Assembly: GCA_902801565.1 (NCBI GenBank)
Contig: CADCIX010000012.1
Span: forward strand, 1 to 64,000
Direction: 5' to 3'
Length of the DNA: 64,000 nucleotides
Source: an uncultured Veillonellaceae bacterium
GTDB taxonomy: Bacteria; Bacillota; Negativicutes; Selenomonadales; Selenomonadaceae
Below are positions 1 through 7,483 of this stretch, piece by piece. Made by a program: the position numbers and the translations under genes. The notes beneath the pieces are model-generated. The model was not told the origin of the DNA. It saw nothing but the letters and a program-made list of their open reading frames with translations, and searched no databases. How positions within the stretch are numbered: the first letter of the stretch is position 1; each line of letters begins with the position of its first letter.

Positions 1-5
1 CGTAA

Positions 6-1060
6 CTATTCAGTCGCCCCTCCTAAGGCCAGCATAGGAGTTCCCTGAAACAGCAATTCCAATGCCCGCAGAGAAGTACAGCCTCTCTTCTTTGCCGTGC
101 TCAAATAGGAATTGAACTTGGCGAAAAGTTTGGCACCTTCATCTGTGCGGAAACAGCCGCTTACTTTCTGCTTGACCTTTGCATGACGCAAATCACGCTC
201 TGCCAGGTTGTTGTCAAACGGCACACTAAAATCACAGAAGAACAGGCAGACTGCCTCATATAGCCGCTCCATGCGCTTTATGAAGGCATTCGCCTTTCCT
301 CTGGCCTTGCGTCACCTTTTTGTCTCCGCCTCCTGCTGTATGGGAGGATGCTGAACCTGCCCTATCTTGACAGCGTTGCTGAAGATTGTCAGGAACCGCC
401 TCATATAGTATTGACCAGGGAGCTGGCACTGATGGTGCATGATGTCATCTCGCGAAGCAGCTGGCTGGCTTTCTTGAAGCTGACAGCGCATTCCGTGACC
501 AGGGCTACTCCCAGGGCTTTGATCTTGTGGCCGTATTGCTTGGAGGCAATAGCATCTGCCGGGAATTCTCCGATTAGCAGCTCATTGTTCCTGCAGGGGC
601 AGAGTGCTTCCATCTGCTGATATTCCGTTCTCTCCAGCTTCACGCTTATATCTATGACATTGCGCCGATTCCGCACACGGAAAGCGCACTCATGCCGCTG
701 CGCGCAGTTCTGGCACAGGCTTGGGAGACAGGCTACCTCAAAATCCACTTTCTGCATCATCTTGAAGCCGTGTCCCTCATGCCCGTTCTGGCCACCTTTT
801 TTCCTGCTGGAAGGCTCACGAAGAGATCCAGAGGCAGGTTTCTTTAAACCGTCCGAGGATGGAGGCTTGCTGCTGTTCTGGCTGGTGGTGTTAAGTTTTG
901 CTTTCAATTCGACAATCTCAGCTTTCAATTTATCGTTTTCAGCCTTGAGTTCAGCAATGACCTTGTCGCGCTTGGCAATTTCATGAGCAGCCCAAGCTTT
1001 TAAGGTGGTGATCTCATTTTGGAGCGACAATACCAATTCTTCGAGTTGTTTGCTTTCCAT
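6..1060 (-). pseudogene. Decayed IS66-family transposase (tnpC)
   Basis: The N-terminal part (401-1060) has the leucine-rich coiled coil, the SQNSSKPPSSDG segment and a Cys-rich zinc-finger region (CQNCAQRHEC) typical of IS66 TnpC. It stops at 401 in another frame from the rest. The C-terminal part (6-272) carries the conserved PFDNNLAERDLRHAKVKQK block of the catalytic domain. Between them the reading continues in the C-terminal frame (FLTIFSNAVKIGQ), meets one in-frame stop near 303, then resumes (RKARGKANAFIKRM). The central DDE domain is therefore mostly deleted, with one frameshift and one nonsense codon on top. No tnpA or tnpB partner or terminal repeat was recognised. The element is inactive by this reading. 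Its left end may lie outside the window. Confidence 0.88.
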
Positions 1061-1115
1061 GACAAATCACACCACCTTTCAGATTTTTATCATGTATATC
1101 GACAATTCGTTTCAA

Positions 1116-1131
1116 TGTTTCACGTGAAACA
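1116..1131. other. parS centromere-like site 1
   Basis: Perfect 16-bp palindrome TGTTTCACGTGAAACA, identical to the bacterial ParB-binding parS consensus. It lies just upstream of the IS66 remnant. It is one of four identical copies in the first 12 kb of the window. Confidence 0.9.
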
Positions 1132-1228
1132 TTACGTCCTTCCGAACCGTGATTTTCCATGAGATATCATCATTATACCGCTTATTTACTGACTTTTCAA
1201 TTGATTTATACCGTATTCTCTACCGACA

Positions 1229-1264
1229 AAAATCCCCTGCCCGTTCACTTGACAGGCAGGGGAT
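1229..1264 (-). terminator. Rho-independent terminator of brnTA
   Basis: Read on the minus strand, ATCCCCTGCC pairs with GGCAGGGGAT around a loop of about 16 nt and is followed by TTTTTG. It sits just after the antitoxin stop codon. Confidence 0.8.
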
Positions 1265-1286
1265 CTTATCCAATAACAATAACTCT

Positions 1287-1466
1287 CTATACGGAAACCT
1301 TGGTTTCTTTGTGTGCATTCACTCGCTGCATTCTTGCCAATTGTTCATCGGTCAAAGGCGGAATGTCCTCATAATTGATGGGGCGCTTCCTGGCTTCTTC
1401 GATTTCTCGCTTTTGTTCCTCCGTCAAGGGAGGGAATTTTCCGTTCTTAATAATAACCCTGCCCAT
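1287..1466 (-). CDS. BrnA-like antitoxin (short)
   Basis: A 59-residue charged protein. It contains PPLTEEQ and, further on, EDIPPLTDEQLARM, the motif usual in BrnA-type antitoxins that neutralise BrnT RNases. The start is the ATG at 1466, preceded by GGAGG; a longer reading to 1556 lacks a ribosome site and would run through the toxin gene. The first 20 nt overlap the end of brnT, so the two are probably translationally coupled. It is shorter than typical BrnA and shows no clear ribbon-helix-helix DNA-binding tail. Autoregulation by this protein is therefore uncertain. Confidence 0.7.
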   Translation of the reverse strand: MGRVIIKNGKFPPLTEEQKREIEEARKRPINYEDIPPLTDEQLARMQRVNAHKETKVSV

Positions 1467-1758
1467 AATACTTTGCCTCCTCCTTCTTGTTGGCTGGTCG
1501 TGCCGATATGATGCGGATAGCATTTTCCCGATCCGTATGCACCACCACCAAAACATCCCTCACGAATCCAATGGAAATATACCTATCCTCTTGGTCGCTG
1601 TGCTTCTCATCGTATTCCTCCAAACGGTTTTCATCTGCAAAAACATTCAAGGCGATTTCAAAACTGATGCCGTGTTTCCGCTTATTGATTTCGTTTTTCT
1701 TATCATCCCATTCAAAACAAATATCATCTATGATTAGGTTTTCTATGACATTCACCAC
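1447..1758 (-). CDS. brnT: BrnT-family toxin (RNase-like)
   Basis: A 103-residue protein with the BrnT (DUF497) layout: FEWDDKKNEINKRKHGISF near residues 15-33, a central DRYISIGFV strand and the C-terminal AIRIISARPANKKE. BrnT proteins are RelE-fold ribonucleases that stop growth by cutting RNA. No ATG lies near the family's usual start, so a GTG at 1758 is assumed; the first GTG-GTG pair overlaps the stop of the small upstream reading frame. The antitoxin follows with a 20-nt overlap and the pair ends in a strong terminator. Toxin-first order matches known brnTA operons. Confidence 0.82.
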   Translation of the reverse strand: MVNVIENLIIDDICFEWDDKKNEINKRKHGISFEIALNVFADENRLEEYDEKHSDQEDRYISIGFVRDVLVVVHTDRENAIRIISARPANKKEEAKYYGQGYY

Positions 1759-1952
1759 TCTTTTTCATGCATTGCTTTCCGATACTCCATATATGCAGAT
1801 AGCTGTTTTCCTCCAGATGCTTCATATGTTGTTATTTCGCCACAAAGAAGAAGAATCCTTCCCGCATTTTGATTCAATCCTATCAGGGATTCTTCCTGAA
1901 GCCAACTTTCATTGGATGAGTGTTCTCTCCTTACATAGATATAAGTGCCCAT
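1752..1952 (-). CDS. Small hypothetical protein upstream of brnT
   Basis: A 66-residue frame from the ATG at 1952, extendable to 2021. I do not recognise it. No Shine-Dalgarno sequence is visible at 1952. Its TGA overlaps the GTGGTG start of brnT, which could provide coupling, and this is the only real argument that it is expressed. It may equally be leader DNA of the toxin operon. Confidence 0.25.
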   Translation of the reverse strand: MGTYIYVRREHSSNESWLQEESLIGLNQNAGRILLLCGEITTYEASGGKQLSAYMEYRKAMHEKEW

Positions 1953-2023
1953 TAAAAAATTTGGTATAATTGTTCTAGCACTATTTGTTGCATTTGACCC
2001 ATTTACAGCATAAGGAGACACTT

Positions 2024-2410
2024 ATGAGAAACTTATGGATTGCGCTGGCCGTTTCTATCACCGTGAACCTGCTTTGCATGTACGTCAATTACCAGACGTA
2101 TCAGGAGACGCATTATCTCAAATGGGCCAGCCGAAATCACTGCGGCGAAAGCACCATTGAATTTGCCCCGGGCTGGGAGGCGGTCCATACCTATGCCATG
2201 CTGCCGGAGGACAGGGACCTGCACCGTTTGTCATTTGCGCCCGCCAGCCTTGCCTTCTCTGTGATGACGCTCATGCTGGCTGGATGCGCGGTACTCGCCA
2301 AACTGTCCACCGGCGAACCTCTCAAGGACTTCCTCCTTCTGTTCCTCGGCTGCATTGCCATACTCTTCAGCTATTGGGCGGTCACGGAACTGTGGGACGA
2401 ATTCCTTTGA
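2024..2410 (+). CDS. Small membrane protein of unknown function
   Basis: A 128-residue protein with three likely membrane segments, near residues 3-22 (LWIALAVSITVNLLCMYV), 66-90 and 100-120 (FLLLFLGCIAILFSYWAV). The first loop is predicted to be extracytoplasmic. The start is the ATG at 2024, preceded by AAGGAGA; the frame is open further upstream but without a ribosome site. A TATAAT at 1965-1970 could be its -10 box, but no good -35 is seen. It converges with the activating-enzyme gene. No family was recognised. Confidence 0.6.
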   Translation: MRNLWIALAVSITVNLLCMYVNYQTYQETHYLKWASRNHCGESTIEFAPGWEAVHTYAMLPEDRDLHRLSFAPASLAFSVMTLMLAGCAVLAKLSTGEPLKDFLLLFLGCIAILFSYWAVTELWDEFL

Positions 2411-2443
2411 GCCGGCTCTCATGCGCTCTTGCAGCAGGGCCCA

Positions 2444-3235
2444 TCAACCATGTTCCCCCGCAATCACGATGGAAATCCCCACCCCTAATTGCCGGAATTC
2501 GTTCCAGTAGGTTTGGGGGATTTCCTCTTTTCCTTTGATGGGATAGGGGATTCCGAGCCGTTGGTACTTGCCCTTCCCCAACGTGTGGTAGGGAAGGATG
2601 TCCACCCGCTTTACACAGGCGCCAAGGCTCTTGACCAGTTCCATGCGCTTTCTGACATCTTCCAGATCATCATTGTACTCCGGCACGATCACCATGCGGA
2701 TGATGAGCATCCGGCCTTTGGCTGCCAGCTTCTTCAGATTCTCCAGGATGCGGGCGTTGCTCCTGCCCGTGCATCTCCTGTGCATGGCATCGTCAAAGGT
2801 CTTGACATCGTAAAGCACATATTCCATATCCTCCGTGACGGCGTCCAGCACCTCCCAGGGCACATCTCCCGCCGTGTCCAGGGCACTGGAAATGCCCATC
2901 CCGGAGAGTATCTTTGCCGTTTCCGCCACGAACTTCCATTGGAGCGCCGCCTCGCCGCCGGAGAAGGTCACGCCGCCTCCCGTTTCCGCGTAGAACATGC
3001 GGTCACGGGCGAGCTTTTCCGCAAGGGCCCGGCTCTCGATCTCATAGCCCACCTCCTGCTGCCGTTCCTCTCCTCCCAAGGAGAAGCGCATGACCTTCTT
3101 TCCCGGCAGCATGAGTTCAGGATTGGAGCACCACCGACAGCGAAGATTGCAGCCCACGCAGAACACGGTGCTTCGGATGCCGGGGCCGTCCTTGATGGAA
3201 TAGCCCTGTATGGTCGATATGAGTCCTTTTTCCAT
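2444..3235 (-). CDS. Glycyl-radical enzyme activating protein (radical SAM)
   Basis: A 263-residue radical-SAM enzyme of the pyruvate formate-lyase activase type. It would use S-adenosylmethionine and a [4Fe-4S] cluster to abstract a hydrogen from the glycine of a partner glycyl-radical enzyme. Visible features are the N-terminal GYSIKDGPGIRSTVF, the cluster motif CNLRCRWC (CxxxCxxC), and GGVTFSGGE, the glycine-rich SAM-binding stretch. No extra ferredoxin-type cysteine cluster follows the SAM cluster, so this is the short form, as in PflA. The start is the ATG at 3235; the frame is open to 3313 but that part overlaps the upstream gene. It begins 5 nt after the stop of the glycyl-radical fragment and is presumably its cognate activase. 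The partner is truncated, so its present target may be another enzyme. Confidence 0.9.
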   Translation of the reverse strand: MEKGLISTIQGYSIKDGPGIRSTVFCVGCNLRCRWCSNPELMLPGKKVMRFSLGGEERQQEVGYEIESRALAEKLARDRMFYAETGGGVTFSGGEAALQWKFVAETAKILSGMGISSALDTAGDVPWEVLDAVTEDMEYVLYDVKTFDDAMHRRCTGRSNARILENLKKLAAKGRMLIIRMVIVPEYNDDLEDVRKRMELVKSLGACVKRVDILPYHTLGKGKYQRLGIPYPIKGKEEIPQTYWNEFRQLGVGISIVIAGEHG

Positions 3236-3240
3236 CTTCC

Positions 3241-4104
3241 TCACCACACATTTTCTGTTCTGGCAATCACCGCATCCTGGGTTTCCGGCATCAGGGAAAC
3301 GAATTGGGCGCAATAGCCCGCCACCCGGACGATCAGGTCCGTGTACTGCTCCGGGTGTTTCTGTGCATCGCGGAGGGTTTTGGAGTCGATGACGTTGAAC
3401 TGGTTATGGTAAATGCCCATGCGCTGGCTGGCCCGGAGGAACCCGACGAACTTGTGCAGATTTTCCTCTCCCGCAAGGGTTCCCGGCGCAAAGCGCATGT
3501 TGAGGAGCTGCCCTGCCGCCACCTTCCAGTTGGGCAGTTTGGCAACGGAACGGATGACCGCCGTCGGCCCGTTCACGTCCGTGCCCTGTGTGGGGGAGCA
3601 GCCCTCGTTGAGGGGGGGAATGGGCATGCGCCCGTCCGGTGTCGCGCCCACATCCAGACCGTTGGGGACATAGGAGGTGATGTTGCTGGTGGACATGGTG
3701 TAGCAGCTGATCTCAGGGCCTTTTCCCGTGCGGTCCGTCTTGTAAGCGGGCAAAAGCTCCAGATAGGACTCGAAAATATCCGCCACGATGCCGTCCACCT
3801 CGTCCTCGTCATTGCCGAACTTGGGAGCCTCCTTGCAGAGCTTGCGGATGCGCTTTCCATCCTCGCCCTCCCAATTGGCTTCCATTGCCTGCTTGAGCTC
3901 TTCCCAGGAAACCTTCTTTTCATCAAAGACCAGTTTCTTGATGGCGGCAAAGGAGTTGCCCAGCACCGCAGGGCCGATGTTGGACTGGGAAATCACATCA
4001 TACTGGCAGCCGCCGTTCTTGAGGAGCTTGCCCTTTTCCATGCAGTTGTCGATGAAGGCAGAGGCAAAGGGATCGGCATCGTAGATGGCCAGGAACTTTG
4101 CCAT
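3241..4104 (-). CDS. Glycyl-radical enzyme, C-terminal third only
   Basis: A 287-residue protein matching only the C-terminal region of pyruvate formate-lyase/diol dehydratase-type glycyl-radical enzymes, which are usually about 750-850 residues. It has the internal NSFAAIKKLVFDEKKVSWEE segment, DVGATPDGR and the radical-site box RVAGYCAQF, in which the glycine carries the radical. The N-terminal barrel and the active-site cysteine loop are absent; deoC occupies the DNA where they should be. The start chosen is the ATG at 4104, preceded at good spacing by AAGGGAG; a TTG two codons earlier is less likely. It may be a truncated remnant or a separately translated radical-domain subunit. It cannot catalyse a normal reaction alone. 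Its substrate class is not assignable. Confidence 0.8.
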   Translation of the reverse strand: MAKFLAIYDADPFASAFIDNCMEKGKLLKNGGCQYDVISQSNIGPAVLGNSFAAIKKLVFDEKKVSWEELKQAMEANWEGEDGKRIRKLCKEAPKFGNDEDEVDGIVADIFESYLELLPAYKTDRTGKGPEISCYTMSTSNITSYVPNGLDVGATPDGRMPIPPLNEGCSPTQGTDVNGPTAVIRSVAKLPNWKVAAGQLLNMRFAPGTLAGEENLHKFVGFLRASQRMGIYHNQFNVIDSKTLRDAQKHPEQYTDLIVRVAGYCAQFVSLMPETQDAVIARTENVW

Positions 4105-4129
4105 CTCCAAATCTCCCTTCTATGAAACA

Positions 4130-4153
4130 GGGCTGTCGCATATGCGGCAGCCC
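4130..4153. terminator. Hairpin between deoC and the glycyl-radical fragment
   Basis: A near-perfect palindrome with arms GGGCTG-CGCA and TGCG-CAGCCC. In the leftward direction it is followed by only a short T stretch (TGTTTC). It could terminate or process the deoC transcript. It lies only 26 nt before the start of the glycyl-radical fragment. Confidence 0.5.
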
Positions 4154-4188
4154 ACAACAGTTTCAAAACAGTTCCAAAACAAGCTCTA

Positions 4189-4896
4189 TTACTTCAAGCC
4201 CAATACCACCGGAGTGGAACGGTAGCCGATGCCCATGCGGTCAATGCCCATGTCGATGAGCTGGAGGAAATGCTCGCGGGTACGGATGCAGCCGGAGCCC
4301 TTGACCTTGATCTTGCCCTCGCCGGCCTCCATCATGGTCTGCACGACTTCGATGGTTGCGCCGACGCACTCGCCGCCCGTGAAGAATCCCGTGGAGGACT
4401 TGATGAAGTCCGCGCCTGCCGCCACCGCGCACTTTGTACCGTCAATGATCTGTTGCTTCGTAAGGGAGTCCGTCTCGATGATGACCTTGACCTGGGTGCC
4501 ATACTTGTGGCAAACATCGACCACTGCCTTGATGTCCCTGGTCACATAGTCGAGATTGCCGCTCCGGAGCTGGCCATAGTTGGCAACAATATCGAGATCC
4601 ATGATCTTGTACTTGCTGCAATATTCCTCCGCCTGCTTCACCTTGGACTCCGTGGTGGACAGCCCGAAGGGGAAGTCGCAGACCACGCAGATGCCCGTCT
4701 CGGTTCCCTCCACCATCTTGGAGACCATCTCCAGTGAGGAAGGATTGATGCAGATGGTGGCGCAGCCGAAGTCGATGCCCTCCTGGGTGTACTTCCTGAT
4801 GTCTTCCTGCGTGAACTCCGGCTTCAGGACGGACTGGTCGATATAGCGGGCCAATTCCTTCGTAGTCATTTCAGCAGCTTTCTTTGTCGGTTTCAT
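4189..4896 (-). CDS. deoC: Deoxyribose-phosphate aldolase
   Basis: A 235-residue class I aldolase that splits 2-deoxyribose 5-phosphate into glyceraldehyde 3-phosphate and acetaldehyde, the last step of deoxynucleoside catabolism. The Schiff-base lysine sits in ADFIKSSTGF, and KVIIETDSL and GSGCIRT are family blocks. The start is the ATG at 4896 (MKPTKKAAEM), with AAAGGAGAG upstream; nine extra codons to 4923 have no ribosome site. A sigma-70-like promoter lies at 4946-4974. A DeoR-family regulator diverges from it and probably controls it. No deoxyribokinase, phosphopentomutase or nucleoside phosphorylase lies nearby. DeoC may therefore serve a dedicated pathway with the broken glycyl-radical enzyme downstream. 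Confidence 0.93.
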   Translation of the reverse strand: MKPTKKAAEMTTKELARYIDQSVLKPEFTQEDIRKYTQEGIDFGCATICINPSSLEMVSKMVEGTETGICVVCDFPFGLSTTESKVKQAEEYCSKYKIMDLDIVANYGQLRSGNLDYVTRDIKAVVDVCHKYGTQVKVIIETDSLTKQQIIDGTKCAVAAGADFIKSSTGFFTGGECVGATIEVVQTMMEAGEGKIKVKGSGCIRTREHFLQLIDMGIDRMGIGYRSTPVVLGLK

Positions 4897-4945
4897 AAAC
4901 AGATCTCTCCTTTTTGTGTCCATCGCTTTATCTTTGTCTGGCTTT

Positions 4946-4974
4946 AGTATAAACAGGATAAGCTCTCCTTACAA
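4946..4974 (-). promoter_or_regulatory. Promoter of deoC
   Basis: On the minus strand, -35 TTGTAA (4974-4969), a 17-nt spacer and -10 TATACT (4951-4946). It faces deoC and lies in the intergenic region shared with the divergent DeoR-type gene. Confidence 0.65.
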
Positions 4975-5031
4975 GCATATTTTGTTCATTTCCTGAGGAT
5001 TTGAGCCACTTTTCCTTGCTTTTTGTGCGGT

Positions 5032-5060
5032 TTGCATGATATTCTTGTGACAAATACAAC
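5032..5060 (+). promoter_or_regulatory. Promoter of the DeoR-type regulator
   Basis: -35 TTGCAT, a 17-nt spacer and -10 TACAAC, placed 34 nt before the regulator start codon. The -10 is weak, which suits an autoregulated gene. Confidence 0.5.
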
Positions 5061-5093
5061 AATCAAACAATTATCCGAAAAATGGAGGTGCCG

Positions 5094-5861
5094 ATGATGC
5101 AGGCAAGAAATCGACGGAAAGAGGTCATGGCGACGCTGAAGCATCAAAAGACCGTCTATGTGAAAGATCTGGCAGATTCCCTGGAGGTATCCGACATGAC
5201 AATCCGGCGGGATCTGCATCGCCTGGCCGACCTTGGCATGGTGACGCTCATCCATGGAGGCGCCGTCCTCAACGAGGGTACGGCAACCCTGGATTCCGTC
5301 CGGGCCAGGGCAACGCGCATGTCCAAGGAAAAGAGCGCCATTGCCGCCCGCTGCGCCGGTCTGGTCAAGGAGGGAAATGCGGTGTATCTGGACACGGGCA
5401 CCACCGTCATGGAGATTGCGGAGGCATTAAAAATGCGCCAGAACATCGTTGTCCTGACGCATTCCCTGCCCATCTGCAATATTCTTGCCAACTCCGAGAA
5501 AATCCAGTTCATTTCCATGCCCGGCATCTACAATCCCACACTCAAGGGATTCGTGGGGGATATGACCTGCCGCATGATCCGCAGCTTCCGCATCGACATC
5601 GCCTTTCTGGGCATCTCCTCCATCGATCTTGATACGGGCATCATGACCCCCGACTTCCACGACCAGGCCGTGAAGATTGCCCTGACGGAACGGGCCAGCC
5701 GAAAAGTCGTCGCCTGCGACCACAGCAAGATCGGCCATGTCTCCTTTGCCCAGGTATGCCCCCTCAATGCCGTGGACATGATCGTCACGGACAAGATGGC
5801 AGACAAGGATTTCCTGCGAAGGGCAGAACGCATGGGAGTCGAGGTCGTGGCGGTGGGGTAG
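5094..5861 (+). CDS. DeoR/GlpR-family transcriptional regulator
   Basis: A 255-residue repressor of the DeoR family. The N-terminal winged helix holds VKDLADSLEVSDMTIRRDL (recognition helix) and then IHGGAVL. The C-terminal DeoRC sugar-phosphate sensor domain contains DTGTTVMEIAEAL, which resembles ribose-5-phosphate isomerase. Start at ATG 5094 (the first of two ATGs), with GGAGGTG just upstream. It diverges from deoC-GRE-activase and probably represses that operon until a phosphorylated sugar such as deoxyribose 5-phosphate binds. The effector is inferred from context only. Confidence 0.88.
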   Translation: MMQARNRRKEVMATLKHQKTVYVKDLADSLEVSDMTIRRDLHRLADLGMVTLIHGGAVLNEGTATLDSVRARATRMSKEKSAIAARCAGLVKEGNAVYLDTGTTVMEIAEALKMRQNIVVLTHSLPICNILANSEKIQFISMPGIYNPTLKGFVGDMTCRMIRSFRIDIAFLGISSIDLDTGIMTPDFHDQAVKIALTERASRKVVACDHSKIGHVSFAQVCPLNAVDMIVTDKMADKDFLRRAERMGVEVVAVG

Positions 5862-5897
5862 AATGAATGGCTGCTTTGCCGCACATCAATCTCTGAT

Positions 5898-5913
5898 TGT
5901 TTCACGTGAAACA
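5898..5913. other. parS centromere-like site 2
   Basis: Perfect TGTTTCACGTGAAACA in the gap between the convergent DeoR-type and DAHP synthase genes, 3 bp before the stop codon of the latter. Confidence 0.9.
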
Positions 5914-5915
5914 AT

Positions 5916-6956
5916 TTAATCTTCCTCACCATAGAGCTGCATGGAAGGATCTGATTTCATGAAGTGGGCGAGTTTGCCGATGCCGGCCATGATGTCACGA
6001 TAATGCTCCGGTGTCAGGGACTGGGGTCCATCGGACAGTGCCTTTGCGGGATTGGGATGGACTTCCATCATCAGGCCGTCTGCCCCGGCTGCAATGGAGG
6101 CAAAGGCCATGGGCTTCACCATGCGCCACTTGCCCGTTCCATGGCTGGGGTCCACAATGACAGGCAGATGGGAAAGATGCTTGATGGCAGCAACGGCACT
6201 CATATCCAGGGTGTTGCGGGTATAAGTCTCATAGGTGCGAATGCCCCGCTCACAGAGAACCACATCCGAGTTGCCGGAAGCCATGATGTACTCTGCCGCA
6301 TTGAGCCATTCGTCGATGGTCGCCGCAAGGCCGCGCTTCAGCATGACGGGTTTCCCGCACTTCCCCACTTCCTTCAGGAGGCCGAAATTCTGCATGTTGC
6401 GGGCGCCGATCTGCAGCATATCCGCATACTGGCAGACCTTCTCAATCGCCTCCACAACAGTGACCTCTGTGACCACCTTCAGCCCTGTGCGCTCCCTGGC
6501 CTCGGCAAGATACTCCAGGCCCTTTTCCTCCAGCCCCTGGAAGGAATAAGGGCTGGTGCGCGGCTTGTAAGCTCCGCCCCGCAGGAACTGTGCGCCTCCG
6601 GCCTTGACAATGTCCGCTGCCTCAAAGAGCTGCTCCCTGGATTCCACGGCACAGGGCCCCGCCATGACCACCGGGGTTTCCCCGCCGATTTCCACATCGC
6701 CCACCCGGACAATGCTGGGCTGTGGATGGAACTCACGGCTGGCCAGCTTGTAGCTCTTGGAAATGGGAACGCTCTTCTCCACTCCCTTCATAGCCTCCAC
6801 GGGAACGGATGCCATGCGGGACTTGTCCCCGATGACGCCCACGATTTTCTGGTGGGCGCCCTCCATGACCTTCGCTTCCAGTCCAACCGATACGATAGCA
6901 TCGATGACATCCTGAATGTTCTTTTGCGTAGCGTCTGAATTCATAATGATTACCAT
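5916..6956 (-). CDS. aroF: 3-deoxy-7-phosphoheptulonate synthase (DAHP synthase)
   Basis: A 346-residue first enzyme of the shikimate pathway. It condenses phosphoenolpyruvate with erythrose 4-phosphate. Residues 1-70 form a small ferredoxin-like regulatory domain, as in the Thermotoga-type enzyme, where it binds Phe or Tyr for feedback inhibition. The barrel carries [31 protein letters not shown] and [10 protein letters not shown]. The start is the ATG at 6956, preceded by AAGGGAG; a TTG at 6965 is possible. It is a single gene controlled by a T-box leader. Its stop codon lies 3 bp from parS site 2. Confidence 0.95.
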   Translation of the reverse strand: MVIIMNSDATQKNIQDVIDAIVSVGLEAKVMEGAHQKIVGVIGDKSRMASVPVEAMKGVEKSVPISKSYKLASREFHPQPSIVRVGDVEIGGETPVVMAGPCAVESREQLFEAADIVKAGGAQFLRGGAYKPRTSPYSFQGLEEKGLEYLAEARERTGLKVVTEVTVVEAIEKVCQYADMLQIGARNMQNFGLLKEVGKCGKPVMLKRGLAATIDEWLNAAEYIMASGNSDVVLCERGIRTYETYTRNTLDMSAVAAIKHLSHLPVIVDPSHGTGKWRMVKPMAFASIAAGADGLMMEVHPNPAKALSDGPQSLTPEHYRDIMAGIGKLAHFMKSDPSMQLYGEED

Positions 6957-6989
6957 AAAGACCAACTCCCTTTCTGCAAACCCGGAAAC

Positions 6990-7282
6990 AAAAAAGCCCC
7001 GTCCTGAAAAGGACGAGGCTCTGCCCGCGGTACCACCTTATTACCTCCCAAAAGAAGGCACTCTATGCGCGTCCATCAACGCGCTCCTCTTGTAACGGCG
7101 AGGACTCCGTCACCGCCTACGCCCATCGGGTTCAGCGGGCAACTCCCAGGGGAACTTCGTTGCTCTTCCGTCCACCGGCTCCCAGCCCCCCGGCTCTCTG
7201 CAGGACAGACACCCTAACAACTACTTTTCCTGTTCATCGTCTTTCCCATCGCAGATGCAAGCATCTGCTTGAAATTGTATCA
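6990..7282 (-). promoter_or_regulatory. T-box riboswitch leader of aroF
   Basis: The minus strand shows the T-box AAGGTGGTACCGCG (7039-7026). It is followed by a strong terminator (7020-6990: CCTCGTCC, loop, GGACGGGG, then TTTTTTG) that the T-box would disrupt when uncharged tRNA binds. Upstream is a Stem I with the AGAGAG apical motif, an AGTA/GAA loop-E pair and helix GTTGTT/AGCAAC. The specifier position after GAA reads GTTCC; TTC (Phe) at 7154-7152 fits best, but the register is not certain. Antitermination on low charged tRNA would raise aromatic amino acid synthesis. Confidence 0.92.
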
Positions 7283-7311
7283 AGCATACCACAGAAAATC
7301 TCATAGGGCAA
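7283..7311 (-). promoter_or_regulatory. Promoter of the T-box-aroF transcript
   Basis: -35 TTGCCC (7311-7306), a 17-nt spacer and -10 TATGCT (7288-7283) on the minus strand, directly upstream of the T-box leader. Confidence 0.55.
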
Positions 7312-7483
7312 GTGTTTTTTAGTATTTAATCTCATTTCTTCTCAAGATGTGTTGGCAAAATGTAAACAATCTCTCATGAAAAGTAAAGAGAATTTATAAA
7401 ACCATTGACCAAAACAGCAAATAAATATAAAATAAAACATTAAATATGAAACAAAAAGGTAAAACATAAAGAGGAAACATAAA

